Below are positions 1 through 7,260 of a stretch of DNA of 55,089 nt, in pieces; within the stretch, counting starts at the first letter, position 1; each line of letters begins with the position of its first letter. Source of the DNA: Nocardioides sp. (GTDB lineage: Bacteria > Actinomycetota > Actinomycetes > Propionibacteriales > Nocardioidaceae); contig NZ_JAOPXV010000211.1 in NCBI RefSeq assembly GCF_025964975.1, positions 1 through 55,089 on the forward strand. The letters run 5' to 3'. A program made the position numbers and the translations under genes. A model generated the notes under the pieces. The model saw nothing but the letters and a program-made list of their open reading frames with translations, was not told the origin of the DNA and ran no database searches.

Positions 1-111
1 ATCGCAGCCGAACTCAACGCCCGGCCCCGCAAGAGACACGCATTCCGCACCCCAGCCGAAACGCTTGAGAAACTACTCATCGAAACCACAAAACACCCCG
101 GTGTTGCGTGA
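1..111 (+). mobile_element. IS30-family transposase, C-terminal end only
   Basis: An open frame enters from the left edge and stops at 109-111. Its last 36 residues contain the run ELNARPRKRHAFRTPAETL. IS30-family transposases end in a very similar LNxRPRKxxxxxTPAE segment, which closes the integrase (DDE) domain. Only this tail is visible, so the catalytic residues and the left end cannot be judged. The sequence just after the stop (about 112-140) is where the right terminal repeat would lie, but it cannot be defined without the other end. The maf gene follows 83 bases later. In related actinobacteria maf sits beside acyl-CoA carboxylase beta and epsilon genes, so this element may have separated maf from them. 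Family call good, completeness unknown. Confidence 0.75.
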
Positions 112-181
112 CTGTCTGGAATCCGCCCGCCCAGGAATGTGGCTCACGCACCGCCCGACCTGGGGTCAGACGCTGACGCCC

Positions 182-187
182 TAGGGT
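182..187 (+). promoter_or_regulatory. -10 box TAGGGT, leaderless maf promoter
   Basis: TAGGGT ends 7 bases before the maf ATG, so transcription would begin at or next to the start codon. No clear -35 box and no ribosome binding site are seen. Confidence 0.5.
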
Positions 188-194
188 CGGCGGC

Positions 195-803
195 ATGCAG
201 CTCGTCCTCGCCTCCGCCTCACCCGCCCGTCTGGCCACCCTTCGCAGCGCCGGGATCGACCCGGTCGTGATCGTCAGCGGCGTGGACGAGTCCCAGCTCG
301 ACGGGCTCCCGCCGGCGGAGCTGGCGCTGCAGCTGGCCGAGCTCAAGTGCGCGGCGGTCGCTGAGCGCGACGACGTGCCGGCGGTCGCACTGGTCCTGGG
401 CTGCGACTCGGTGCTGGAGCTGGACGACCAGGCGCTGGGCAAGCCGGCCGACGCCGCGACGGCCGTCGAACGCTGGCGCGCCATGCGCGGCCGGTCGGGC
501 GTGCTCCGCACCGGCCACTGCCTGCGCGACATGGGCACCGGGCGGGTCGCCGCTGCGACGGCCAGCACGACCGTGCACTTCGCGGACCTGAGCGACGCCG
601 AGATTGCGGCGTACGTCGCCACCGGCGAGCCGCTGCACGTGGCCGGCGCCTTCACCGTCGACGGCCTCGGCGGCGCGTTCGTGACCGGGATCGAGGGCGA
701 TCACCACAACGTGGTCGGTGTCAGCCTGCCGTTGGTGCGTGAGCTGGTGGCCGAGCTGGGGCACGAGTGGACCGCGCTCTGGACGGCGTCCGGCACGGCC
801 TGA
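195..803 (+). CDS. maf: Maf-family nucleoside triphosphate pyrophosphatase
   Basis: 202 residues, normal for the family. Maf proteins hydrolyse non-canonical or modified nucleoside triphosphates to monophosphates in the cytoplasm and are linked to septum inhibition in some bacteria. The N-terminus LVLASASPARLATLRSAGI is the family signature, with the usual SxSPxR phosphate-binding loop in residues 5-12. LGCDSVL near residues 73-79 and the KPADAATAVERW stretch are the following conserved blocks. The ATG at 195 begins exactly at that signature and lies 7 bases after a TAGGGT box, so no longer start is needed. It converges on the GtrA-like gene with only 4 bases between them. The partner carboxylase subunit genes often found upstream in actinobacteria are absent, and an IS30 remnant is there instead. 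Confidence 0.93.
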   Translation: MQLVLASASPARLATLRSAGIDPVVIVSGVDESQLDGLPPAELALQLAELKCAAVAERDDVPAVALVLGCDSVLELDDQALGKPADAATAVERWRAMRGRSGVLRTGHCLRDMGTGRVAAATASTTVHFADLSDAEIAAYVATGEPLHVAGAFTVDGLGGAFVTGIEGDHHNVVGVSLPLVRELVAELGHEWTALWTASGTA

Positions 804-807
804 CCGA

Positions 808-1275
808 TCACACGCGGTCGAGGACCTCTGCTTCTTCGTGTACGCCGAACACGTACTGCCGCGTCAGCACGAACCGCGCGGCATTGGCGAACGCCAATCC
901 GATGACGTTGGCGGAGATGTTGTCCGAGAACGGGTCGTCGAGACCGAGGAGGTTGCGGCTGATCGACAGGCAGGCCATCGGGATGGCCATCGTCACGACG
1001 CTGATCGCCACGAAAGCGGTTCGACCACCGTCGACGTGGGTCGTGGTGCGGTGCCGGAAGGCCCACCACCGGGTGCCGCGGTAGCTGATCGCCGTCCCGA
1101 CGAGGTTGGCGAGGACGTAGCCAAGGATCGGGTGCCCGTTGAGCGGTGCGGAGTCGGCCATGCCGATGCCGTGCACCAGCCAGTTGAACAGGAAGACAGC
1201 AACAACCGTCGCCCCCAGCCCCACGGCCAGGTAGCGCCAGATCTCCCCCGCCAGCCGACGGCCCCTCGACGTCAC
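808..1275 (-). CDS. GtrA-like membrane protein
   Basis: 155 residues with four hydrophobic segments (about 14-35, 49-68, 84-105 and 121-140), the layout of the GtrA/DPMS family. These small membrane proteins are thought to help move lipid-linked sugars across the membrane or to assist a glycosyltransferase. The family-like runs ISYRGTRWWAF (middle) and FVLTRQYVF (near the C-terminus) are visible. No glycosyltransferase gene is adjacent, so the partner is unknown. The GTG start at 1275 is supported by a TAGCCT box on the minus strand six bases upstream, which implies a leaderless message. It converges with maf. Confidence 0.8.
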   Translation of the reverse strand: MTSRGRRLAGEIWRYLAVGLGATVVAVFLFNWLVHGIGMADSAPLNGHPILGYVLANLVGTAISYRGTRWWAFRHRTTTHVDGGRTAFVAISVVTMAIPMACLSISRNLLGLDDPFSDNISANVIGLAFANAARFVLTRQYVFGVHEEAEVLDRV

Positions 1276-1281
1276 GACATC

Positions 1282-1287
1282 AGGCTA
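1282..1287 (-). promoter_or_regulatory. -10 box TAGCCT, leaderless GtrA-like gene
   Basis: On the minus strand TAGCCT lies six bases before the GTG start at 1275. No ribosome binding site is present. Confidence 0.45.
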
Positions 1288-1346
1288 CGGCCACGAGATC
1301 AACGAAACGGCAACGAACCTCCGCAGGTGCCGTGTCGCGACCGGGA

Positions 1347-2543
1347 CTACTCGACCGGCAGGCCGAGACCCCGGGCGATCAGCATCCGCTGGACCTCCGA
1401 GGTGCCCTCGCCGATCTCGAGCACCTTGGCGTCGCGGTAGAAGCGCGCCACCGGGTATTCCTCCATGAAGCCGTAGCCGCCGAAGACCTGCGTGGCGATC
1501 CGCGTCGCCGTCACGGCCGACTCGGTGGAGTAGAGCTTGGCGACGGCTGCCGCCTGCTTGAAGTCCTTCATCGAGACACCGGCGCCGGCGTCCATGGCGT
1601 CCTTCATGGCAGCGGCCTTGTAGGTCAACAACCGGGAGGCGTCGAGCATGACCTGGAGGTCGGAGATCTGGAACGCCACACCCTGCTTGCGTCCGATGGG
1701 CCCGCCGAAGGTCTGGCGGTCCAACGAGTACTCAAGCGACAGGTCGAGGCAGGCCTGGATGCAGCCGACGGCGAGGGCCGCGATGGCGACCCGGCCGTCG
1801 TCGAGGGTGCTGAGGAACTGCGCGTAGCCGCGTCCGCGCTCGCCGAGGAGGTTGGCCTCGGGCACGCGGCAGTCCTCGAAGGACAGCGGGTGCGTGTCGG
1901 AGGCGTGCCAACCGAGCTTGTCGTAGGGCTTCTCGGCAGTGAAGCCGGGCGTGCCGCTGGGAATGATGATGGTGGAGAGCTCGGGGCGGCCACCGCCACG
2001 GTCACCGGTGCGCGCCGTGACCGTCACCAGGGAGGTGATGGAGGAGCCGGAGTTGGTGATGAACTGCTTGGCGCCGTTGACGACCCACTCGCCCTCGGAC
2101 AGCACTGCCTTGGTCTTCGTCGCCCCGGCGTCGGAGCCGGCCCCCGGCTCGGTCAGCCCGAAGCCGGCCAGCTGCTCGCCCGCGACGAGGGCCGGCAGGT
2201 ACTCGTCCTTCTGGGCGTCGGTGCCGAAGGTCAGGATCGGGTTGATGCCGAGTCCGACCGCGGCCTCGAGGGTGATGCCCATCGACTGGTCGACGCGGCC
2301 GATCTCCTCGATGGCCAGGCAGAGCGAGGTGAAGCCGCCGTCCTCGCCGGCCAGCCCTGCGCCGCCGTACTGCTCCGGAGCGGTGAGGCCCATCAGGCCC
2401 AGCGCACCCATCTTCTTCACGACGTCGGTCGGGAAGTGGTGGTCGCGGTCCCACTGCGCGGCATGGGGCGCGATCTCGGCCTGCGCGAAGTCGCGGACGC
2501 TGCGGCGGAACTGCTCGTGCTCGGGAGACAACTCGAAGCTCAT
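1347..2543 (-). CDS. Acyl-CoA dehydrogenase
   Basis: 398 residues, the standard length for a soluble FAD-dependent acyl-CoA dehydrogenase that oxidises acyl-CoA to enoyl-CoA and passes electrons to ETF. Order: N-terminal helical domain (about 1-120, LSPEHEQFRRSVRDFAQ), beta domain (120-230) with the family block FGLTEPGAGSDAG, C-terminal helical domain with RQTFGGPIGRKQGVAFQ and FGGYGFMEEYPVARFYRD. The glutamate of GEGTSEVQR near residue 380 matches the usual catalytic base. Divergent from the carboxylase alpha-chain gene, which fits branched-chain or odd-chain acyl-CoA breakdown. The likely message is leaderless (minus-strand TAGCCT 6 bases before the ATG), and a 16-base palindrome covers the -35 region, so control by a TetR-type repressor is likely. 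Exact substrate length is not readable from sequence. Confidence 0.92.
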   Translation of the reverse strand: MSFELSPEHEQFRRSVRDFAQAEIAPHAAQWDRDHHFPTDVVKKMGALGLMGLTAPEQYGGAGLAGEDGGFTSLCLAIEEIGRVDQSMGITLEAAVGLGINPILTFGTDAQKDEYLPALVAGEQLAGFGLTEPGAGSDAGATKTKAVLSEGEWVVNGAKQFITNSGSSITSLVTVTARTGDRGGGRPELSTIIIPSGTPGFTAEKPYDKLGWHASDTHPLSFEDCRVPEANLLGERGRGYAQFLSTLDDGRVAIAALAVGCIQACLDLSLEYSLDRQTFGGPIGRKQGVAFQISDLQVMLDASRLLTYKAAAMKDAMDAGAGVSMKDFKQAAAVAKLYSTESAVTATRIATQVFGGYGFMEEYPVARFYRDAKVLEIGEGTSEVQRMLIARGLGLPVE

Positions 2544-2549
2544 GTGACG

Positions 2550-2555
2550 AGGCTA
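2550..2555 (-). promoter_or_regulatory. -10 box TAGCCT, leaderless acyl-CoA dehydrogenase promoter
   Basis: Minus-strand TAGCCT lies six bases before the ATG at 2543. The operator-like palindrome at 2566-2581 covers the matching -35 position. Confidence 0.55.
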
Positions 2556-2565
2556 ACGCGCGGGG

Positions 2566-2581
2566 GTTAGCGAGCGCTAAC
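2566..2581. promoter_or_regulatory. Palindromic operator, TetR type
   Basis: GTTAGCG-AG-CGCTAAC is a perfect inverted repeat of 7-base arms with a 2-base centre. It sits over the -35 position of the leftward acyl-CoA dehydrogenase promoter, in the divergent spacer with the carboxylase alpha-chain gene. A second half-like GCTAACGCG lies at 2552-2560. The arrangement suits a TetR-family repressor of acyl-CoA catabolism. The cognate regulator is not obvious: the nearest TetR gene (4473-5174) has a different palindrome at its own promoter. Confidence 0.6.
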
Positions 2582-2632
2582 CTGTGGTGCTCGGCACACC
2601 GCACCACGGTCGGCACGCGGAGCGGGGGGCGA

Positions 2633-2638
2633 TAGTCT
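2633..2638 (+). promoter_or_regulatory. Candidate -10 box TAGTCT upstream of carboxylase alpha chain
   Basis: TAGTCT is followed by a leader of roughly 30 bases that ends with a CAGGAG ribosome binding site (2663-2668) and a GTG start at 2675. Unlike many neighbours, this gene would therefore have a leader. Confidence 0.35.
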
Positions 2639-2674
2639 CCGCGAAGACCAGTCGAGGAAGACCAGGAGTATTTC

Positions 2675-4465
2675 GTGCCCCAGTCGCAGGGTTTGCAGAA
2701 GGTCCTCATCGCCAATCGCGGCGAGATCGCAGTGCGGGTCGTCCGCGCCTGCAAGGACGCCGGCATCGGCAGTGTCGCGGTGTACGCCGACCCGGACCGT
2801 GACGCGCAGTTCGTCCGGCTCGCCGACGAGGCCCACGCCCTCGGTGGCGCGACACCGGCCGAGACCTACCTCGACATCGAGAAGATCCTCAAGGTCGCGA
2901 GCGACTCCGGCGCCGACTCGGTGCACCCGGGCTACGGCTTCCTCGCCGAGAACGCGCAGTTCGCCCAGGCCGTGCTCGACGCCGGGCTCATCTGGATCGG
3001 CCCCTCGCCCGCGGCGATCGACGCCCTCGGTGACAAGGCCAAGGCGAAGCAGATCGCCCAGAAGGCCAACGCGCCGCTGGCCCCCGGCCTCAAGGACGCG
3101 GTGAGGGACGCCGACGAGATCGTTGAGTTCGCTCGCGCCCACGGGCTGCCGGTCGCGATCAAGGCCGTCTTCGGTGGCGGCGGGCGTGGCCTGAAGGTGG
3201 CCCACACCATCGAGGAGATCCCCGAGCTCTATGAGTCGGCCGTGCGCGAGGCCATCGGTGCCTTCGGCCGCGGCGAGTGCCTCGTCGAGAAGTTCCTCGA
3301 CCGCCCCCGTCACGTCGAGACCCAGTGCCTGGCCGACCAGCACGGCAACGTCGTGGTCGTCTCCACCCGCGACTGCTCGCTGCAGCGTCGTCACCAGAAG
3401 CTCGTCGAGGAGGCGCCCGCGCCGTTCCTGAGCGACGACCAGGTGAAGAAGCTCTACGACTCGTCCAAGGCCATCCTCAAGGAGGCCGGCTACGTCGGGG
3501 CCGGCACGTGTGAGTTCCTCGTCGCCGCCGACGGCACCATCTCCTTCCTCGAGGTCAACACCCGCCTCCAGGTCGAGCACTGCGTCTCCGAGGAGGTCAC
3601 CGGCATCGACCTCGTTCGCGAGATGTTCCGCATCGCCGCCGGCGAGGAGCTCGGCTTCGGCGATCCGGAGATCCGTGGCCACTCGATCGAGTTCCGCATC
3701 AACGCCGAGGACGGCGGGCGCAACTTCATGCCGGCGCCCGGCACCCTGACCGAGTGGGCTCCCCCGCAGGGCCCCGGCATCCGACTCGACGGGGGCTACA
3801 ACAAGGGCGAGACGATCCCGGGCAACTTCGACTCGCTGATCGCCAAGCTCATCGTCACAGGTCGCGACCGCACCCAGGCGCTCGAGCGATCGCGTCGCGC
3901 GCTCGACGAGTTCGTGGTCGACGGCATGCCCACGGCGATCCCTTTCCACCAGGCCGTCGTCAAGGACCCCGCCTACGTGGGCCCCTCGACACCCTCCGGT
4001 GAGGGTGAGTTCACGGTCTACACGACCTGGATCGAGACCGACTTCGACAACCAGATCGAGCCCTACGCAGGCGAGACCGCGGAGGCCGAGGAGGCCGGCG
4101 AGCGCCGGTCAGTCACCGTCGAGGTCGGCGGCCGTCGCCTCGAGGTCGTCCTTCCGGCGGGTCTCGGGGGAGTCTCCGTCGGCTCCGGCTCGGGCGGTGG
4201 GGCGAAGAAGCCGAAGCGGTCGGCGAAGAAGGCCGGCGCCGCGGCGTCCGGCGACTCCGTCTCCTCCCCCATGCAGGGCACGATCGTCAAGGTCGCCGTC
4301 ACCGACGGCCAGGAGGTCGCCGAGGGCGACGTCATCGTGGTCCTCGAGGCGATGAAGATGGAGCAGCCCCTCAAGGCCCACAAGGCCGGCACGGTGACCG
4401 GGCTCGACGCCGAGGTGGGCGCCACTGTCACCAACGGGGCCGTGATCTGCGAGATCAAGGGCTGA
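2675..4465 (+). CDS. accA: Acetyl/propionyl-CoA carboxylase alpha subunit (biotin carboxylase plus BCCP)
   Basis: 596 residues. The protein carboxylates its own biotin using ATP and bicarbonate and hands the carboxyl group to a separate carboxyltransferase beta subunit, giving malonyl-CoA or methylmalonyl-CoA. Visible parts: biotin carboxylase N-domain ([19 protein letters not shown] at the start), ATP-grasp glycine loop [10 protein letters not shown] near residue 166, [10 protein letters not shown] near 290, and a C-terminal biotinyl domain with EAMKMEQPL whose lysine (about residue 560) carries biotin. A linker rich in Lys/Ala/Gly (about 505-530) joins the halves. Start chosen at the GTG at 2675 with CAGGAG a few bases upstream. 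No beta or epsilon subunit gene is in the window. It matches the AccA3 type, which serves several carboxylases. It converges with a TetR gene 7 bases away. Confidence 0.93.
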   Translation: MPQSQGLQKVLIANRGEIAVRVVRACKDAGIGSVAVYADPDRDAQFVRLADEAHALGGATPAETYLDIEKILKVASDSGADSVHPGYGFLAENAQFAQAVLDAGLIWIGPSPAAIDALGDKAKAKQIAQKANAPLAPGLKDAVRDADEIVEFARAHGLPVAIKAVFGGGGRGLKVAHTIEEIPELYESAVREAIGAFGRGECLVEKFLDRPRHVETQCLADQHGNVVVVSTRDCSLQRRHQKLVEEAPAPFLSDDQVKKLYDSSKAILKEAGYVGAGTCEFLVAADGTISFLEVNTRLQVEHCVSEEVTGIDLVREMFRIAAGEELGFGDPEIRGHSIEFRINAEDGGRNFMPAPGTLTEWAPPQGPGIRLDGGYNKGETIPGNFDSLIAKLIVTGRDRTQALERSRRALDEFVVDGMPTAIPFHQAVVKDPAYVGPSTPSGEGEFTVYTTWIETDFDNQIEPYAGETAEAEEAGERRSVTVEVGGRRLEVVLPAGLGGVSVGSGSGGGAKKPKRSAKKAGAAASGDSVSSPMQGTIVKVAVTDGQEVAEGDVIVVLEAMKMEQPLKAHKAGTVTGLDAEVGATVTNGAVICEIKG

Positions 4466-4472
4466 GCAGTCC

Positions 4473-5174
4473 TCAACGCGTCAGGCCGACGGTCTCCACA
4501 AGCACCGTCAGCTGGTGCTCGAAGAGGTCCTGCGGCTGGGTGATGGTGTCGGCGCCGTACTGACCGAAGACCTCGAAGCTGATGCAGCCGAAGAGGGCAG
4601 CCCACACCAGCACCCCCCGAGCGATCAGCTCGTCGGGTGCGGTAATGCCCTGCTCGCGCCGGATCCGGGCCAGGTCACGGCTCAACCGGCGGGGCGAGAC
4701 CGGTCCCCCGTCGTGGCTGGTCGCACCAGCAAGCCAGGCGTCCTCCCACACCTGCACCAGACGACGGATCACCCGCGTCCCCGGCCCGGTGGTGCGCTCG
4801 GCGGGTGCCTGGTAGCCGGGCACGGGGCTGCCGAAGAGCAGGGCGTACGTCGCAGGCTCGGCCAGCGCCCAGGTGCGGACCGCGCGACCGATCGCCCGCA
4901 GGCGGCCGGCGTGGTTCGCTGCGGCGACTGAGCCGAGCGCCTCGTCCACGGCGTCGCCGAGCTCGTCGTAGCCGTCGATGACGAGCAGGGTCAGCAGCTC
5001 GTCCCGGCTGCCGACGTAGCGATAGACAGCCGAGGACACCAGGCCCAGGTCGCGGGCAATGGCCCGCAGCGAGAGCGCGGCGGCGCCATCCGTCGCCAGG
5101 TGCTGACGCCCGATCCGGACGATGTCGCGCATGGTCTGCTCGCGGGCTCGCGCTCGCGGTGTCGTCGCTGCCAT
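4473..5174 (-). CDS. TetR-family transcriptional regulator
   Basis: 233 residues. An N-terminal helix-turn-helix (about 14-60, with ALSLRAIARDLGLVSSAVYR) is followed by an alpha-helical ligand domain with RTWALAEPATYALLFGSP, which resembles the WHG-type C-terminal domain of TetR regulators. The start is placed at the ATG at 5174 rather than a GTG 18 bases further out, because a CATGAT box lies six bases before the ATG. Divergent from the NAD-dependent epimerase at 5299. The spacer carries two copies of one palindrome, so this protein most likely represses both itself and the epimerase. The inducer is unknown. Confidence 0.9.
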   Translation of the reverse strand: MAATTPRARAREQTMRDIVRIGRQHLATDGAAALSLRAIARDLGLVSSAVYRYVGSRDELLTLLVIDGYDELGDAVDEALGSVAAANHAGRLRAIGRAVRTWALAEPATYALLFGSPVPGYQAPAERTTGPGTRVIRRLVQVWEDAWLAGATSHDGGPVSPRRLSRDLARIRREQGITAPDELIARGVLVWAALFGCISFEVFGQYGADTITQPQDLFEHQLTVLVETVGLTR

Positions 5175-5180
5175 GGGCCG

Positions 5181-5186
5181 ATCATG
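5181..5186 (-). promoter_or_regulatory. -10-like box CATGAT before the TetR start
   Basis: Minus-strand CATGAT, six bases before the ATG at 5174. It favours that ATG over a GTG at 5192. Confidence 0.35.
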
Positions 5187-5214
5187 GCACACGGAGGGAG
5201 CATGCGTTGCATAA

Positions 5215-5229
5215 GAGAGCGGTGCTCTT
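5215..5229. promoter_or_regulatory. TetR operator copy 1
   Basis: GAGAGCGGTGCTCTT, with a palindromic core AGAGC-GGT-GCTCT (5216-5228). It abuts the candidate -35 box of the epimerase and lies close to the TetR promoter. It shares GAGAGC-N2-TGCTCT with copy 2 at 5266-5280, 51 bases away centre to centre. Confidence 0.6.
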
Positions 5230-5256
5230 GCTTTTGATCCACGTGCGTGTCATCCT
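5228..5256 (+). promoter_or_regulatory. Candidate epimerase promoter between the two operators
   Basis: TTGCTT (5228-5233), a 17-base spacer, then CATCCT (5251-5256). The predicted transcription start near 5263 is next to operator copy 2. A GAGGAG ribosome binding site (5289-5294) precedes the ATG at 5299. Confidence 0.4.
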
Positions 5257-5265
5257 CAACGAAAC

Positions 5266-5280
5266 GAGAGCACTGCTCTC
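5266..5280. promoter_or_regulatory. TetR operator copy 2
   Basis: GAGAGCACTGCTCTC is a perfect 15-base palindrome that would cover the first transcribed bases of the epimerase message. It matches copy 1 at 5215-5229. Confidence 0.65.
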
Positions 5281-5298
5281 CCGAACTCGAGGAGCACC

Positions 5299-6231
5299 AT
5301 GACCGCCGTACACGTCATCACCGGAGCCGGACCCGTGGGCGCGACCGTCGCCCTGCAGCTCGCCGAGGCCGGCCAGCAGGTGCGACTGTTGACCCGTTCG
5401 GGGAGTGGCCCCGACCACCCGATGGTCGAGCGGCGGCGGGTCGACGTCTCGCGGCCCGACCAGCTCGCCAGTGCGATCGACGGAGCAGAGGTGGTCCACC
5501 ACTGCATCCACGGTTCGGCGTACGACGCACGCACCTGGCGGGCCGAGCTTCCCGCGGCGGAGCGGACGGTGCTCGAGGCCGCCGGGCGGATCGGCGCGGT
5601 CGTGGTGTTCCCGGAGAGCCTCTACTCCTACGGCCCGGTCGACGGCCCGATGACCGAGGACCTGCCCCGCACCGCCACGGGCGGCAAGCTCGGCGTCCGG
5701 GCCGACCTCCTGGCCCAGCGAGCGGCGTCGACCACCGCGACGATCAGCATCGCGGCGTCCGACTTCTACGGCCCGCGGGTGCTCAACGCCCACGCCGGCG
5801 AGCGGCTCATCCCCACGGTGCTGGCCGGGAAGACCATGCGGGTCGTCGGCAGCCTCGACCAGCCGCACTCGTTCACCTACGTGCCCGACCTCGCGGCCGC
5901 CATGATCCGGGCAGCCGCCACCCCCGAGCTGTGGGACACCTTCCTGCACGCCCCCACCGCTTCCCCGGTCACGCAACGCCAGCTGATCACCCAGGTGGCC
6001 GCCACGGCAGGCGTCCCCGCGCCGCGCATGTCGGCCCTTCCCAGCTGGGCACTGAAGGCGGTCGGTCTGGTCTCACCGAGCACGCGGGAGCTGGTGGAGG
6101 TGGGCTACATGTTCGACCGACCCTTCGTCGTCGACTCCACCGACAGCGAGGCACGGCTGGGCCTCGCGCCGACGCCGTTCGACATCGGTCTCAAGGAGAC
6201 CGTTGCCTGGTGGCAGGAGTTCGGCTCCTAG
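5299..6231 (+). CDS. NAD-dependent epimerase/dehydratase family protein
   Basis: 310 residues of the extended short-chain dehydrogenase type. The N-terminal nucleotide-binding loop reads HVITGAGPVGATVALQLAEA (residues 5-24), a GxGxxG variant. The usual Tyr-x3-Lys pair is not plain: the FPESLYSYGP region has tyrosines, but the expected lysine position is altered (GGKLGVRADLLAQ), so catalysis may be atypical. VVGSLDQPHSFTYVPDLA is the conserved segment before the C-terminal substrate domain. The divergent TetR gene and the two operators indicate inducible expression, perhaps by a toxic or xenobiotic ligand. Substrate unknown. The ATG at 5299 has a GAGGAG site just before it. Confidence 0.85.
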   Translation: MTAVHVITGAGPVGATVALQLAEAGQQVRLLTRSGSGPDHPMVERRRVDVSRPDQLASAIDGAEVVHHCIHGSAYDARTWRAELPAAERTVLEAAGRIGAVVVFPESLYSYGPVDGPMTEDLPRTATGGKLGVRADLLAQRAASTTATISIAASDFYGPRVLNAHAGERLIPTVLAGKTMRVVGSLDQPHSFTYVPDLAAAMIRAAATPELWDTFLHAPTASPVTQRQLITQVAATAGVPAPRMSALPSWALKAVGLVSPSTRELVEVGYMFDRPFVVDSTDSEARLGLAPTPFDIGLKETVAWWQEFGS

Positions 6232-7175
6232 TTGCGGACCACGGCGTCGCGAGGAGGCGCTGCTCGCTCGGCCTGCGGCGCCTCGTCCCCGGTGATCTCG
6301 GAGAAGACCTCGGCGGCCACCCCGCGCATGCCGTCGAGCACCGGGTGGAACGGCGCGGCGATGCCGGGCAGCATCTCGGGGCCGTTGATCCAGGCGGCCT
6401 TGCCGGCGCAGACGTCGTGGCCCTCGGAGGCGTCGCTGACGTCGACGTACGACGCACTGGCCCCTTCGGCACCGGCCGCCAGCGACCCGTTGAGCCGGCC
6501 GGCGATCTCGGCAGCGGCGTCCAGCTGCGCTGGAGTCAGGGGTACGGCGCCGCAGGACTCGTCCTCGGGCAGGACCTGCGGGTAGCCGATGACAAAGACC
6601 TCGGCCTCCGGGGCCCGGTCGGTGATGGCCTCCACGACCTTGCGCACCCGGGCCTCGACCCGGGCAGCATCGCGGAGCAGGCGCTTCTGCTGCTTCGGCG
6701 AGCAGCCCTCCGCGCAGCCCACCAGGGAGGAGAAGATGCCGAAGTCGTTGCCACCGATGCCGAGGGTGACGAGGTCGGTGTCGGTCGACACCGCGTCGAG
6801 CTGCGGCGCCACTCTCTTGCCGTCGACCATCTGCTGCCGACGGGTGAAGTCGCCGGTGTCAGCGGCAGAACAGGTGACGTCGGTGTAGGTCTCGACGTCC
6901 AACCAGCCGGCCAGGAACGCGGGGTAGTTGTCGGTCGAGCGCACGCAGCCCGACGGGTCCGAGCGCACGGTGGTCACCAGTGGACCCGCGCTGTAGGAGT
7001 CGCCCATGGCCACGTAGTCGATCTCCGCGGGGAGGTCACCGAAGGACTGCTGCGGGAAACCTCCCTCCTCGGCGGCGTCGCTGCCAGAGCAGGCGGTCGC
7101 CACGAGCGCGAGGAGGACGGCGACGGCGGCCAGGCGGGACAGACGGACCCGGCGGGCGCGAGGGGAGGGATGCAC
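6228..7175 (-). CDS. SGNH/GDSL-type esterase lipoprotein
   Basis: About 315 residues. The N-terminus has basic residues, a hydrophobic run and the lipobox-like LVATAC, so the protein should be exported and lipid-anchored at cysteine. The mature part has the SGNH blocks: GDSYSAG (nucleophile serine), IGGND (block III), and FHPVLDGM near the C-terminus with the histidine of the triad. Cysteine pairs suggest disulfides in the extracytoplasmic enzyme. It probably hydrolyses an ester of a lipid or carbohydrate. The start is the GTG at 7175, because an upstream extension lacks a signal peptide and runs into the TetR promoter. This choice is uncertain, as no strong ribosome binding site is seen. The last codons overlap the epimerase stop by four bases on the opposite strand. 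Confidence 0.88.
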   Translation of the reverse strand: MHPSPRARRVRLSRLAAVAVLLALVATACSGSDAAEEGGFPQQSFGDLPAEIDYVAMGDSYSAGPLVTTVRSDPSGCVRSTDNYPAFLAGWLDVETYTDVTCSAADTGDFTRRQQMVDGKRVAPQLDAVSTDTDLVTLGIGGNDFGIFSSLVGCAEGCSPKQQKRLLRDAARVEARVRKVVEAITDRAPEAEVFVIGYPQVLPEDESCGAVPLTPAQLDAAAEIAGRLNGSLAAGAEGASASYVDVSDASEGHDVCAGKAAWINGPEMLPGIAAPFHPVLDGMRGVAAEVFSEITGDEAPQAERAAPPRDAVVRN

Positions 7176-7220
7176 CGGCAGATCATGCCACCGCAGCCAA
7201 GGTGTCCGCCGGTTCCACTC

Positions 7221-7242
7221 AGATAGCGAGCACTCGCTTTCT
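7221..7242. promoter_or_regulatory. Palindromic operator of the TetR gene at 7261
   Basis: Inner arms AGCGAG-CA-CTCGCT (7225-7238) are extended by AGA at 7221-7223 and TCT at 7240-7242. The site covers the -35 position of the leaderless promoter at 7249, so the TetR protein encoded immediately downstream probably represses its own operon here. It may also affect the leftward lipoprotein gene. Confidence 0.65.
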
Positions 7243-7248
7243 ATGTTG

Positions 7249-7254
7249 TAGCCT
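7249..7254 (+). promoter_or_regulatory. -10 box TAGCCT, leaderless TetR promoter
   Basis: TAGCCT lies six bases before the GTG at 7261. The operator at 7221-7242 covers the -35 zone. Confidence 0.55.
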
Positions 7255-7260
7255 CTCACT

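Noticed and set aside
2567..3949. Long minus-strand open frame opposite the carboxylase alpha chain
   Set aside because: Shadow of a conserved gene; composition [18 protein letters not shown] with no family motif.
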